Below, piece after piece: positions 43,654 through 52,774 of a DNA stretch of 64,000 nucleotides. The notes under the pieces were generated by a model. That model ran no database searches, was not told the DNA's origin, and was given only the letters and a program-made list of their open reading frames with translations. This DNA is from SZUA-430 sp964638635. GTDB lineage: Bacteria; Pseudomonadota; Alphaproteobacteria; Micropepsales; Micropepsaceae. The stretch is taken from positions 28,470 to 92,469 of the forward strand of contig CAZXAQ010000004.1 in assembly GCA_964638635.1 (NCBI GenBank). The letters run 5' to 3'. The position numbers and the translations under genes are program-made. How positions within the stretch are numbered: the stretch's first letter is position 1; every line of letters starts with the position of its first letter.

Positions 43654-44186
43654 CGCGGTCGACCTGGCTGAAGGCTGGAGCTTTGACCGTTGCTGTGGCC
43701 GTACTCTCCCATTGGGCAGTCATCAACTATGCACCACAACTTGCCATGTGGCGCTTCGCGACGATTGTGGCGGCAGAGGGGCAGACTAACGCGGCAATCC
43801 ATTTCGAGCGTGCCAACGCCGCATTTCGGAAGTTCCCGGCACCAAGTCCGGACTTGTTCTACTCGATGTGCGTGTTCGACGTAGAAGCCGCGCCGGTCGA
43901 AGTGACGATGCCGGCGCCATCAGACACTTATTGGTCGGCTGCATTTTACGCGGCAAACGGCGACAACTTCTTCGTGGTGAATGACAAGTCCGCAAAGGGT
44001 GCCCGCGGCATCATCGTTATCGTTGGCGCGAACTCTGCCGAACCGGCTCTGAGCGGCGGATTGATCGCCAAATCTCCATCCACAACCGGTATCGTCATAA
44101 TCCGCACGCTGATCAACGACGACGCGCGCGAAGCTGAACTTGATAGGGAGCGTCGCGAAGCAAGTTGCAAGCCGTTGTCTCCATGA
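43650..44186 (+). CDS. DUF1254 domain-containing protein
   Basis: A 178-residue protein with an N-terminal membrane anchor (AGALTVAVAVLSHWAVINY) and a DUF1254-like core SMCVFDVEAAPVEVTMPAPS, then TYWSAAFYAANGDNFFVVND. It overlaps the DUF1214 gene by 4 bases and has GGGAGGAG in front. The pair probably forms a membrane-anchored complex facing the periplasm. No enzymatic motif seen. Confidence 0.78.
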   Translation: MTRSTWLKAGALTVAVAVLSHWAVINYAPQLAMWRFATIVAAEGQTNAAIHFERANAAFRKFPAPSPDLFYSMCVFDVEAAPVEVTMPAPSDTYWSAAFYAANGDNFFVVNDKSAKGARGIIVIVGANSAEPALSGGLIAKSPSTTGIVIIRTLINDDAREAELDRERREASCKPLSP

Positions 44187-44203
44187 GAGCAAGCTGAGCT
44201 TGT

Positions 44204-45703
44204 TCACTCCGTATCGAACTTGATCCCCTGCGCGAGCGGTAGCGCGTTCGAGTAGTTCACCGTTGCCGTCTGCCGACGCATATAGGCCTTCCACGAATCC
44301 GAGCCCGACTCGCGCCCGCCGCCGGTTTCCTTCTCGCCGCCGAACGCGCCGCCGATTTCGGCACCGCTAGGCCCGATGTTGACGTTCGCGATGCCGCAAT
44401 CGCTGCCGGCGGCCGCGACAAAGCGCTCGGCCTCCTGCATGTCCCGCGTGAAGATGCACGACGACAGGCCCTGCGCCACGCCGTTCTGCAGCCGCAGCGC
44501 CTCGTCGAAGTCGCGATAGGTCAGCACATAGAGGATCGGCGCAAACGTCTCGTGCTTCACGACCTCGGTCTGCGACGGCATTTCGACGATCGCAGGCTGC
44601 ACGTAGAAGGCGTTCGGAAACTGGCCATCGAGCGCGCGCGCCCCGCCCGTCACCGCCCCGCCCTGCGCCTTGGCTTGGCCGAGCGCGTTCTGCATCCCGT
44701 CGAACGCCGCCTTGTCGATCAGCGGCCCGACGAGCGTGCCGCTTTCCAGCGGATTGCCGATCTTGATCGCGCCGTACACCGTCTTGAGACGCGCCACCAA
44801 CTTGTCGCGCACCGATTCATGCACGATCAACCGGCGCAAGCTTGTGCAGCGCTGCCCCGCCGTACCGACCGCCGCAAACGTGATCGCCCGCTCCGCGAGC
44901 TTCAAGTCCGCCGACGGCGCCACGATCATCGCGTTGTTGCCGCCAAGCTCCAGCAGCGACCGCCCAAGCCGGGCCGCCACCACCGGCGCCAGCGCTTTGC
45001 CCATCCGCGTCGAGCCCGTGGCCGACACGAGCGGCACGCGCACATCGGCAGCCAAATGCTCGCCAACGTCGCGCCCGCCTTGGATCACGACCGACAGGTT
45101 CTTCGGCGCATCGCCGAACTTCGCCGCCGCGCGCTCGAACAATTTCTGCGTCGCCATGGCGGTGAGCGGCGTCTTCTCCGACGGCTTCCAGATCACGCTA
45201 TCGCCGCACACGATCGCAAGCGCCGCATTCCACGCCCACACTGCGACGGGAAAGTTGAACGCGCTGATCACGCCGACGGGCCCCAACGGATGCCACGTCT
45301 CCATCATGCGATGGCCCGGCCGCTCGGACGCGATCGTCAAACCGTAAAGCTGGCGCGAGAGACCGACCGCGAAATCGCAAATGTCGATCATCTCCTGCAC
45401 TTCGCCGAGACCCTCTTGCAGGATCTTGCCGGCTTCGAGCGTCACAAGCCGCCCGAGCGCATCCTTGTTCGCGCGCAACTCCTCGCCGAACAATCGCACG
45501 AGTTCGCCGCGCCGGGGTGCCGGAACTTCGCGCCACGCATGGAATGCCGCAACCGACGCCGCGATCTTCGCTTCGGCCTCGGCCGGCGTGTCGCTCTTCA
45601 CCCGCCCGAGCTCAGCCCCGTCGATCGGGCTCTTCACGACGAGATCGCCGCGCGAAACATCTTCCGCCGAAACGCCAAGCGCCTTCAGAACATCCGCAAC
45701 CAT
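44204..45703 (-). CDS. aldehyde dehydrogenase, ALDH7 type (aminoadipate-semialdehyde/piperideine-6-carboxylate dehydrogenase)
   Basis: A 499-residue ALDH. The catalytic cysteine is in TAGQRCTSLRRL and the glutamate in LLELGGNNAM. The C-terminal GGEKETGGGRESGSDSWKAY with MRRQTATVNYS is typical of ALDH7/antiquitin enzymes that oxidise aminoadipate semialdehyde in lysine degradation. The saccharopine/lysine dehydrogenase gene lies 14 bases upstream on the same strand and supports this. An Lrp regulator is divergent. Confidence 0.88.
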   Translation of the reverse strand: MVADVLKALGVSAEDVSRGDLVVKSPIDGAELGRVKSDTPAEAEAKIAASVAAFHAWREVPAPRRGELVRLFGEELRANKDALGRLVTLEAGKILQEGLGEVQEMIDICDFAVGLSRQLYGLTIASERPGHRMMETWHPLGPVGVISAFNFPVAVWAWNAALAIVCGDSVIWKPSEKTPLTAMATQKLFERAAAKFGDAPKNLSVVIQGGRDVGEHLAADVRVPLVSATGSTRMGKALAPVVAARLGRSLLELGGNNAMIVAPSADLKLAERAITFAAVGTAGQRCTSLRRLIVHESVRDKLVARLKTVYGAIKIGNPLESGTLVGPLIDKAAFDGMQNALGQAKAQGGAVTGGARALDGQFPNAFYVQPAIVEMPSQTEVVKHETFAPILYVLTYRDFDEALRLQNGVAQGLSSCIFTRDMQEAERFVAAAGSDCGIANVNIGPSGAEIGGAFGGEKETGGGRESGSDSWKAYMRRQTATVNYSNALPLAQGIKFDTE

Positions 45704-45717
45704 CTTGGACCTCCGTC

Positions 45718-46791
45718 CTAAGCGTAGACCTTGCCAAACCGGTTCGCGAGAAACGCTTTCAAATCAGCCTGCTCCTGCCGCACGAAACCTTGTCTCGGCA
45801 GCTTGCCCGCAACCATCATGTCGACCATCGCGCAAATCCCCGCGGCGGTCGTAATCTGAATGGCGCTCATCAGCTTGCCCTCAACCTCGTGCGCATAAAC
45901 CTTCTTCGCATAGCTTTCCTGCGTCAGCTGCCCGTGCTGCTGGCCCGACACCGTCACGAACACCAAAACGACGTCCTGATACGTGATCGGGATAGCCGTC
46001 TCCAGCACGTCCTTCATGATATCGCGCCGCTGACCCAGACGCAGGTCCCGAACCAGCGTCTTGATGATATCGCGGTGCCCCGGATAGCGCACGGTCTTGT
46101 AGTTCAAATTCTCGATCTTGCCCTGCAGCGTCTCGGCGAGCGTCCCGAGGCCCCCCGACGTGTTGAACGCCTCGTAGTCCACACCGTCGAGCGAGAAATG
46201 CTCCATCTCCTCCAGCGCCGGCACTTCACGCAAATGCCCGTCGACGATGGCCTCGCACGGATTGCAGTATTCGTTGATCAGGCCATCCGTCGACCAGGTC
46301 AGATTGTATTTCAGCGCATTCGTCGGATAAACCGGCAGCGCACCCACCCGCATGTTCACATCGCGCAGGCTCTCGAACTTCTTCGTCATGTCGTGCGCGA
46401 CGATCGAGATGAACCCCGGCGCCAGGCCGCATTGCGGCACGAACGCGGTATCGGCCCCTTGCGCGAGCTTCTTCACGACCCGCGTGCTCTCAACGTCTTC
46501 CGTCAAATCGAAATAGTGCGCGCCGGAATCCTTCGCCGCCCCCGCGATCACCGGCGTCAGGTGATAGGGCATCGCCGAGACGACGATATCGTGCCCCTTC
46601 ATCGCGGCGCGCAGAGCGGCCGGATCGGCGACATCGAGCACCATCGTCTTGGCGTTCTTCGTCGGCAACCGCTTCAAGCTCTCCGCGTCGCGGTCCGCGA
46701 CCGTCAGCTGATAGTCACCCGTGCCGCCCAGCATCGCCGTAATCGCGCTGCCGATCTTGCCGCCGCCGAGGAGAATGAGCTTCGTCGCCAT
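45718..46791 (-). CDS. saccharopine dehydrogenase family (saccharopine or lysine 6-dehydrogenase)
   Basis: A 357-residue NAD(P)-dependent protein. The Rossmann loop LLGGGKIGSAI is at the start, the family segment VVSAMPYHLTPVIAGAAKDS in the middle and VPQCGLAPGFIS near 125. With the ALDH7 next to it, the product would be aminoadipate semialdehyde or its cyclic form. The short single-domain size also fits lysine 6-dehydrogenase, and no lysine-ketoglutarate reductase domain is seen. ATG 46791 is the family start. Confidence 0.85.
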   Translation of the reverse strand: MATKLILLGGGKIGSAITAMLGGTGDYQLTVADRDAESLKRLPTKNAKTMVLDVADPAALRAAMKGHDIVVSAMPYHLTPVIAGAAKDSGAHYFDLTEDVESTRVVKKLAQGADTAFVPQCGLAPGFISIVAHDMTKKFESLRDVNMRVGALPVYPTNALKYNLTWSTDGLINEYCNPCEAIVDGHLREVPALEEMEHFSLDGVDYEAFNTSGGLGTLAETLQGKIENLNYKTVRYPGHRDIIKTLVRDLRLGQRRDIMKDVLETAIPITYQDVVLVFVTVSGQQHGQLTQESYAKKVYAHEVEGKLMSAIQITTAAGICAMVDMMVAGKLPRQGFVRQEQADLKAFLANRFGKVYA

Positions 46792-46921
46792 GGGAAGTGC
46801 CTTTCGAAATCGCATGAAGACGAAAAGCCTACCCCCGCTTTCCGCCGATTTGCAGCGGTGAAACCGTCGAAAGTCGCTAAAGTGAGTGACAAATTAACGG
46901 ATCAACCGTCATATTGCCGGA

Positions 46922-47356
46922 ATGGCAACGCTCGACGACACCGACCGCAAGCTCCTGAACCTGCTCCGCGCCGATGCCCGCGAGAGCGTCTCCGCCCTCG
47001 CCCGCAAGCTCGACCTCGCCCGCTCGACCGTGCAGGAACGCATCGCCCGTCTTGAGCGCACAAGCATCATCGCCGGTTACACGATCCGCAGCGGCGAAGA
47101 CTTCGCCGAACGCCAAATCGCCGCCCACGTGATGATCAGCGTTGACCCGAAGATGGCGGCCAGCGTCACCGCCGACCTCAAAAAGATGCCCGAAGTCCGC
47201 TCCCTCGCCGCGATCTCCGGCACCTTCGACATGATGGCCGAAGTCGCCGCCGAAACGACGGCCAAGATCGACGCCATCCTCGACGCCATCGGCCGCCTCA
47301 AAGGCGTGCAAAAAACGATGTCGTCGATCGTGCTCAGTGTGAAGTTCGAGCGATAA
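46922..47356 (+). CDS. Lrp/AsnC family transcriptional regulator
   Basis: A 144-residue regulator with an N-terminal HTH (LDDTDRKLLNLLRADARESV then SALARKLDLARSTVQERI) and a C-terminal RAM ligand-binding domain. Divergent from the lysine-degradation genes with 130 bases between, so it is likely their lysine-responsive regulator. The gap is AT-richer near 46880-46915 (GTGACAAATTAAC). Confidence 0.9.
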   Translation: MATLDDTDRKLLNLLRADARESVSALARKLDLARSTVQERIARLERTSIIAGYTIRSGEDFAERQIAAHVMISVDPKMAASVTADLKKMPEVRSLAAISGTFDMMAEVAAETTAKIDAILDAIGRLKGVQKTMSSIVLSVKFER

Positions 47357-47366
47357 CTCAAAAGAT

Positions 47367-47470
47367 TCGTCATGGCCGGGCTTGACCCGGCCACCCAGGG
47401 TCACACGCGCAAGCGTTTGAGCTTGTTACTCTGGGTGGCCGGTCGCGCTTCGCTTGCCCGGCCATGACGA
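47367..47470. repeat. GTCATGGCCGGG-type palindrome, intact copy
   Basis: Arms TCGTCATGGCCGGGCTTGAC... (47367-47401) and ...GCTTGCCCGGCCATGACGA (47428-47470) pair with small bulges. The element fills the gap between lrp and ilvA, ending 8 bases from the ilvA stop, so it may serve both genes as a bidirectional hairpin. A second, disrupted copy is at 13681-13975. Confidence 0.85.
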
Positions 47471-47477
47471 GCTTTAT

Positions 47478-48698
47478 TTACTGCTGCGCCTTCATATCCT
47501 GCACGCGCACCACATACCCCGCACCGCGCACCGCAGCACAAATCGCGTCGGCGTGCGCCGGATCGCGCGTTTCCATCGTGATGCGCAACTGCGCACCTTT
47601 CGCGGGCAAATCGGTCAGCATCCGTTCGTGCTGAACCTCGATGATGTTCGCGCCCGCATCGCCGACGATCGCCGCGACCTTGGCCAAAATCCCCGGCCGG
47701 TCTTCGATCTCGACCCCGATCGTCAGCACCCGCCGCTCGCGGCTCAACTCGCGCATGATGACGTTCGCAAGCAGCCGCGGATCGATGTTCCCGCCGCTCA
47801 ACACGACGCCGACTTTGCGCCCCTTGAACAGATGAGGATGCTCGAGCAACGCCGCAAACCCCGTCGCGCCTGCGCCTTCCGCCACCGTCTTCTCGATCGA
47901 CAGCAACAGCGCAATCGCACGCTCGATCGACTCCTCCGAAACCAGCAGGAACTCATCGACCAGCTTGCGGCAGATCTCCCGCGTGATCACGCCCGCGTTC
48001 TTCACCGCAATGCCGTCCGCAATCGACTGACCGCCGCTGATCGGGTCACCGCCCTTCAACGCAACGCGCATCGAGGGATAAAGCGCCGTCTCCACGCCCA
48101 CGATCCGGATCGAAGGCTTCAGCGCCTTCGCCGCCACCGCGATGCCGGAGATCATCCCCCCGCCCCCGATCGGCACGACGATCGTGTCGAGATCCGGAAA
48201 ATCCTCGAGCATCTCGAGCCCGATCGTCCCCTGCCCCGCGATGATCTTCTCGTCGTCGTAGGGGTGCACGAAGACGAGCCCCTCCTTCGCCGCGATCTCG
48301 TTCGTGGTTTGCTCGCAGTCGGACAGCGCCATGCCCTTCTGCACCACGCGCGCCCCGTATTCCTTCGTGTGCTTGACCTTCACGAACGGCGCCGTCTCCG
48401 GCATCACGATCGTGGACGGAATCCCAAGCCGCGACGCATGATAGGCCACCGCCTGCGCATGATTGCCCGCTGACATCGCAATCACCCCGGCCTTCCGTTC
48501 GGCTGGCGTCAGCGACAACAGCTTGTTCAACGACCCGCGATCCTTGAACGCCGCCGTGAACTGCAAGTTCTCGAACTTGATGAAAACCTCGGCGCCCATG
48601 ATCTGCGAAAGCGTGCGCGACTTCGCGCACGGCGTCCGCTCGACCTGACCCTTGATCGCCGCGGCCGCGCGGCGGATGTCTTCGAGCGTCACGCTCAT
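47478..48698 (-). CDS. ilvA: threonine ammonia-lyase with C-terminal ACT domain
   Basis: PLP-dependent deamination of threonine to 2-oxobutyrate. The 406 residues have the Schiff-base lysine in TAAFKDRGSLN, the glycine-rich phosphate loop VVPIGGGGMISG, and a C-terminal ACT domain (LTIGVEIEDRPGILAKVAAI). The single ACT domain and length fit the shorter threonine deaminase class. The start codon is ATG 48698. Confidence 0.92.
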   Translation of the reverse strand: MSVTLEDIRRAAAAIKGQVERTPCAKSRTLSQIMGAEVFIKFENLQFTAAFKDRGSLNKLLSLTPAERKAGVIAMSAGNHAQAVAYHASRLGIPSTIVMPETAPFVKVKHTKEYGARVVQKGMALSDCEQTTNEIAAKEGLVFVHPYDDEKIIAGQGTIGLEMLEDFPDLDTIVVPIGGGGMISGIAVAAKALKPSIRIVGVETALYPSMRVALKGGDPISGGQSIADGIAVKNAGVITREICRKLVDEFLLVSEESIERAIALLLSIEKTVAEGAGATGFAALLEHPHLFKGRKVGVVLSGGNIDPRLLANVIMRELSRERRVLTIGVEIEDRPGILAKVAAIVGDAGANIIEVQHERMLTDLPAKGAQLRITMETRDPAHADAICAAVRGAGYVVRVQDMKAQQ

Positions 48699-48768
48699 GG
48701 CTTCGATCCCGTTCAGTGCGGCACACGTTTAGTCCGCCCGCGCGTCGAAGCGCAATGCGTCAACCGGC

Positions 48769-49065
48769 CTATTCGCCCACCAGCTTCGCCATCGCCGCGA
48801 CATAGTTAGCGAACGCCTTGCGGCCTTGGCCCGTGATGCGCGCCCGCGTCAGCGGCTTGCGCGCCAAGAAACTCTTCTCGATCTTGATGTACCCCGCATC
48901 CTCGAGCTTGCGCAGGTGGATCGAAAGATTGCCCTGCGTCGCCTGCAGGAGCGCTTTAAGCTCGTTGAAATCGGCGACCTCCGCATCCGCGAGATAGGCC
49001 ATAATGCCGAGCCGAAACCGCCCATGGATGACATCGTCGATCTTGCCGACGTCGAATCCCGCCAT
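48769..49065 (-). CDS. winged-helix transcriptional regulator
   Basis: A 98-residue winged-helix protein: RFRLGIMAYLADAEVADFNE then LKALLQATQGNLSIHLRKLE and the wing GYIKIEKSFLARKPLTRARI. It resembles the MarR/ArsR-like single-domain regulators without a metal site. It starts 9 bases after a membrane-protein gene on the same strand; such pairs are common and the regulator probably controls its own operon. Confidence 0.85.
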   Translation of the reverse strand: MAGFDVGKIDDVIHGRFRLGIMAYLADAEVADFNELKALLQATQGNLSIHLRKLEDAGYIKIEKSFLARKPLTRARITGQGRKAFANYVAAMAKLVGE

Positions 49066-49074
49066 CGCGCGAAC

Positions 49075-49692
49075 CTATTCCCCCGCGCGGGCAAGCCGCA
49101 TCATAACGAATCCGGGCAACGCCATCAGCAATAACAAGCTCAATGCTGCGATCAAAATGTAAGTCGTCGTTCCGATCGCCCACCCGAGAACAACGGTGGC
49201 CGCAAACCACCCAAGCGCGACCGCCAAGAGCCACACCTGCTTGCGCAGCATGAAGGCGACCAGCCAACCGGCCCCCTGCATCGCAAAAACGAAGCAGGGA
49301 TAAAGCTCCCAAATCTCGATGCTGTCCTTCCGCGCCGCCAGCATCCCGACCACGATCACCAGCGCGAGGTTGGCGGCGCCTGCGGCTGAAAAGAAGGCAT
49401 TGATCGCCTTCTGCGCCCGCGGCTGCACAAGGCCGCGCGTGCGCCACATGAACCAGCCGAGCCACGCCAGAAACACGACCGTAGGCCCCAGGCTCGAAAC
49501 CAGCCAGCCGAGCTTCGACAACTCCACCGCTCCGGTCGCGCCAAGCCACTGCACGAAGCACTGGCCGCCATAGATCAGCCCGCCGGCAACAAAGGCCTCA
49601 CCGCCCGCCATCGCGGTTCGGCTGTTGCCGGCGTCGATGATGGCGCGCATGTAGGCCAAATCATCGCGTACGCTTTGAGTGTCGCCGTCCAT
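49075..49692 (-). CDS. membrane protein of unknown function, paired with winged-helix regulator
   Basis: A 205-residue protein with about five to six hydrophobic spans (AFVAGGLIYGGQCFVQWL, LGPTVVFLAWLGWFMW, AANLALVIVVGMLAA, YILIAALSLLLLMALPGFVM). The soluble N-terminus contains DDLAYMRAIIDAGN. ATG 49692 is chosen because GGAGAA lies 6 bases upstream; ATG 49704 is possible. Operon with the regulator downstream. Confidence 0.78.
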   Translation of the reverse strand: MDGDTQSVRDDLAYMRAIIDAGNSRTAMAGGEAFVAGGLIYGGQCFVQWLGATGAVELSKLGWLVSSLGPTVVFLAWLGWFMWRTRGLVQPRAQKAINAFFSAAGAANLALVIVVGMLAARKDSIEIWELYPCFVFAMQGAGWLVAFMLRKQVWLLAVALGWFAATVVLGWAIGTTTYILIAALSLLLLMALPGFVMMRLARAGE

Positions 49693-49707
49693 GGGCTTCT
49701 CCATCAC

Positions 49708-50925
49708 CTAGATCACACGCGCAAAACTTGGGAACGTCCGCAACAGCGCCGTCGTCGCCCAACTCAGCAAAAGCGTCGTCGCGAAAACGATCCCGCCCTT
49801 CTCAAGCCCCGTCAGCGGCGCACCGAGAAGCGCGAACTGCAACCAAACGGCATAGACATAGTGCAACAAATAGATGCCGTAGGCGTTGCGGCGCAAGCTG
49901 TCGAACACCGGACTGGACCGCTTGAAGAAGCGCACAAACACGGACACGAGCGAAAACGACAACGTCGCGCACGCGATCGCGAACAACCCACACAACGCGA
50001 TCGTCCAAAAAGGCTGCGGCTGGAACTTCACGCCAAGCGCGGTCAGAAACGCCGCCGTAAGGGCCACAAAGGCAGTCAATCCAGCCGGCATCCACAACCA
50101 CCAACGCCGCGCGAGCTTGCCCGACACGTCCAGCAGACCCCGGTCGAGGCCATACGCGCCGACACCGATCCCCGCGAAGAAATACGCCGCATAGTGCAAC
50201 ACCCGGCCCGCCTGAACGAAGAACGGCCCCCAATGCACCCACGCGTCGCCGCCGAGATAAAGATTCATGGCCAGAAATCCGGCCCCTGAAACGACGATGA
50301 GACCACCGACATACGCCCACGGCCTGCGATCGGCGTGCGCCGACAACCGCCCAAGCGCAACACCGAACCGCCGCGCAATCGCATAGACGACAACGACCAG
50401 AAGATCGAACGCCAGCAGCACCCACAGAAACCACGCCGGCCCCGCCGGCCACGCGCCGAGCGAAAGCCAAGCGTTGGCGTACGAGACCAAATCCGGCGCG
50501 CCGCCGCCTTGCAGATAAGACGGATAGTAGGCAAGCGGCGCAAACACCGCCGCAGCGACGGCGAACGGCAAACCAAGACGGACAATTCGATCGCCCGCGA
50601 AGGCGAGCGCACCCTTGCGCGTCAGGCTCGACCACACAAAAAGACCAGAGATGAAGAACATCAACGACATGAAGAAGATGTCGTTGATCCCGATCAGAAG
50701 ACCGAACTCCGGAACCCGTTGGCTATCCACGACGGGAAACGCCGTCCAAAGCATGTTCTCCGACGCCCACCCCGCCGCCGTCGGCGCCTGCGCGTCCGGC
50801 ACATAGGCGATCAGCGTGTGATGCGCCACCACAAGCACCGTGACGAACGCGCGTAGATAACCGATCGGAACGTTGTCCGCTCGTGCCGCCTCATCCGCCG
50901 CGTCGCGCGCGCTGCCGTTGCTCAT
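49708..50925 (-). CDS. acyltransferase family (OpgC/acyltransferase-3-like) membrane protein
   Basis: A 405-residue protein with about ten membrane spans. The N-terminal segment YLRAFVTVLVVAHHTLIAYV carries the paired histidines of the acyltransferase-3 family, and a DFIFF-like FGLLIGINDIFFMSLMFFIS segment follows. It acylates a sugar or glycan in the envelope; the acceptor is not clear. ATG 50925 fits the family; three further in-frame ATGs lie upstream. Confidence 0.82.
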   Translation of the reverse strand: MSNGSARDAADEAARADNVPIGYLRAFVTVLVVAHHTLIAYVPDAQAPTAAGWASENMLWTAFPVVDSQRVPEFGLLIGINDIFFMSLMFFISGLFVWSSLTRKGALAFAGDRIVRLGLPFAVAAAVFAPLAYYPSYLQGGGAPDLVSYANAWLSLGAWPAGPAWFLWVLLAFDLLVVVVYAIARRFGVALGRLSAHADRRPWAYVGGLIVVSGAGFLAMNLYLGGDAWVHWGPFFVQAGRVLHYAAYFFAGIGVGAYGLDRGLLDVSGKLARRWWLWMPAGLTAFVALTAAFLTALGVKFQPQPFWTIALCGLFAIACATLSFSLVSVFVRFFKRSSPVFDSLRRNAYGIYLLHYVYAVWLQFALLGAPLTGLEKGGIVFATTLLLSWATTALLRTFPSFARVI

Positions 50926-51099
50926 CACCCACCCCATCGTTGCCGTCATCACCCAACAATCACACATATATACACAAACTAGTTTGTTTTGTAAACCAAA
51001 GCCGCAAGGCAGTGTTGCCGCAGGCGCGCGGCGACGAATGCGACGCGCCGCCGGAACCGCCGGCGACCCAAATGTCGAGAAAAGGTAGAGAGAAGAAGT

Positions 51100-51174
51100 T
51101 GGTAGCAGCGGACGGATTTGAACCGCCGACCAAGGGATTATGATTCCCCTGCTCTACCGCTGAGCTACGCTGCC
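51100..51174 (-). tRNA. tRNA-Met (CAT)
   Basis: Full cloverleaf of 75 bases on the minus strand. Acceptor stem GGCAGCG/CGCTGCT (first pair G-U), D-arm GCTC/GAGC, anticodon stem GGGGA/TCCCT with loop ATCATAA (anticodon CAT), T-arm GGCGG-TTCAAAT-CCGTC, and an encoded CCA end. The anticodon loop context is that of elongator tRNA-Met. A lysidine-type tRNA-Ile(CAT) is less likely but cannot be fully excluded. Confidence 0.9.
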
Positions 51175-51235
51175 ACGCGGAAAAAGAGGGCGCGATGTAA
51201 GGCGCGACCCCGAACCCTGTCAAGGCAACGGGGCG

Positions 51236-52381
51236 TTAAGCCGCGAGCGCGGCCTCGCCCTTCACGATCCAGCCGCCGCCGAGCATCCGGCTCGGCTCAT
51301 TTGCGTCGTAAAGCACACACGCCTGCCCCGGCGCGACGCCTTCTTCATGTGCCAGCAATTCAACCTCGGCGCCGCCTGTAGCCACGCGGATTTCAGCCCG
51401 CACCGGTTCGCGCGTCGAGCGCACGCGCGCGAGCACCGCGCGCGGGGTCGCAGACAGCGGCGCGTCCAGCCAGTTCATATCGCGCAAATACACGCGCTTC
51501 GTCGCCAGCGCCTCGCGCGGGCCGACGACAACCTCGCGCTTCGCCGCATCGATGCGGATCACGAACAGCGACTCGTGATGCGACAAGCCCAAGCCCTTGC
51601 GCTGCCCGACCGTGAAGTTGATCACGCCGTCGTGCCGCCCGAGCACCTTGCCCGACAGATCCACAATCTCACCCGGTTCGATCGCACCCGGCTTCAGCTT
51701 CTGCACGACATCGCTGTAGCGCCCGTTCGGTACGAAGCAGATGTCCTGACTGTCCGGCTTGTCCGCGAGCGCCAAGCCCATGTCCGCCGCAAGCGCGCGC
51801 GTCTCGCTCTTCGGCAACCCGCCGAGCGGAAAGCGCACGAAGTCGAGCTGCGCCCGGGTGGTCGCAAACAGAAAATAACTCTGGTCGCGCGAGGCATCGA
51901 CCGCGCGATGCAGCTCCGGTCCGTGTGCGCCATCAACGCGGCGGATGTAGTGCCCCGTCACGAGAGCCGAAGCCCCCATGTCCTGCGACGCCGCAAGCAG
52001 ATCGCGAAACTTCACCGTTTCGTTACACTTCACGCACGGGATCGGCGTCTCGCCGCGCGCGTAGGACGCCGCGAAATCCTCCATCACCGATTTCTTAAAC
52101 CGCTCCGCATAGTCGAGCGTGTAGTGCGCAATGCCAATGCGCTCCGCCGCCGCCTTCGCGTCGTAGATATCCTGCCCCGCGCAGCACGACCCCTTGCGCT
52201 TCGGTTGCCCGTCGCTCGCATAGAGTTGCAGCGTCACGCCCACGACATCAAAGCCCGCACGCTTGACGAGCGCCGCCGCGACCGCGCTATCCACCCCGCC
52301 CGACATGGCCGCAACGACGCGTGTCCGCGCCGGGTCCCCGGGCAGATTCATCAGGTTACGGATGTCGTCGGTCGTGCTCAT
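51236..52381 (-). CDS. mnmA: tRNA-specific 2-thiouridylase MnmA
   Basis: Thiolates U34 of tRNA-Glu/Gln/Lys using ATP and sulfur from a TusE-type or persulfide donor. The 381 residues have the P-loop AAMSGGVDSAVAAAL, catalytic cysteines in GETPIPCVKCN and DSQDICFVPNG, and the GQRKGLGL segment. ATG 52381 gives the normal start; the longer frame upstream is not conserved. It lies 61 bases after tRNA-Met, same strand. Confidence 0.94.
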   Translation of the reverse strand: MSTTDDIRNLMNLPGDPARTRVVAAMSGGVDSAVAAALVKRAGFDVVGVTLQLYASDGQPKRKGSCCAGQDIYDAKAAAERIGIAHYTLDYAERFKKSVMEDFAASYARGETPIPCVKCNETVKFRDLLAASQDMGASALVTGHYIRRVDGAHGPELHRAVDASRDQSYFLFATTRAQLDFVRFPLGGLPKSETRALAADMGLALADKPDSQDICFVPNGRYSDVVQKLKPGAIEPGEIVDLSGKVLGRHDGVINFTVGQRKGLGLSHHESLFVIRIDAAKREVVVGPREALATKRVYLRDMNWLDAPLSATPRAVLARVRSTREPVRAEIRVATGGAEVELLAHEEGVAPGQACVLYDANEPSRMLGGGWIVKGEAALAA

Positions 52382-52519
52382 CTTGGGCCGCGAAATACAG
52401 GAGGATGCTGGTATCGCGCAACCGGCCGCACCCCCTTTAGGCCTTGATCCGGGGCCATATCCGCCTAAGTCATAGACGTTAGGGCGAAATATTTTTTGCG
52501 CGCGAATTGTCGCCGCCGG

Positions 52520-52547
52520 GCTCCCAAACAGGAACTGTTTAGGGAGC
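52520..52547. other. hairpin in the 393-base mnmA-sciP gap
   Basis: GCTCCCAAACAG (52520-52531), loop GAA, CTGTTTAGGGAGC (52535-52547), complementary with one bulged base. No T-run follows on either strand, so it is probably not a terminator. It may be a regulator-binding site between mnmA and sciP. The rest of the gap shows the sigma-54 promoter and little else. Confidence 0.5.
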
Positions 52548-52649
52548 TTACCGAAACGCCACCAACTGAATAACGGCGACACGACGAACGCGCACGAATG
52601 GAACGCCGCAAAGGCGCGGCCGTTTACAGGTGTGAATGCTTCGTTTCGG

Positions 52650-52666
52650 CTGGCACGGACTTTGCT
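52650..52666 (+). promoter_or_regulatory. sigma-54 promoter upstream of sciP
   Basis: CTGGCACGGACTTTGCT matches every informative position of the sigma-54 consensus YTGGCACG-R-NNN-TTGC-W, with GG (52652-52653) and GC (52664-52665) exactly 10 bases apart. It points to sciP, with a transcript start expected near 52677 and a leader of about 100 bases. sigma-54 needs an activator such as FlbD or FleQ; the enhancer site was not identified. Confidence 0.8.
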
Positions 52667-52774
52667 CCTATCGGCACAACAGGAGCGTAACCACGCTCAA
52701 AAACCGGACGGAAACAGCTTCCCCTGTAGGATTTCCCGAAATGGGGTGTACTGAGTACGGGAGCGCGTATTGTG

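Noticed and set aside
45517..47055. 512-codon + frame opposite the saccharopine/lysine dehydrogenase and overlapping lrp
   Set aside because: Antisense shadow of the dehydrogenase and out of frame with lrp.
50960..51223. Small minus-strand frame over tRNA-Met
   Set aside because: It covers the tRNA and has no family similarity.
52520..52547. Terminator in the mnmA-sciP gap
   Set aside because: No T-run on either side of the hairpin, and both genes read away from it.
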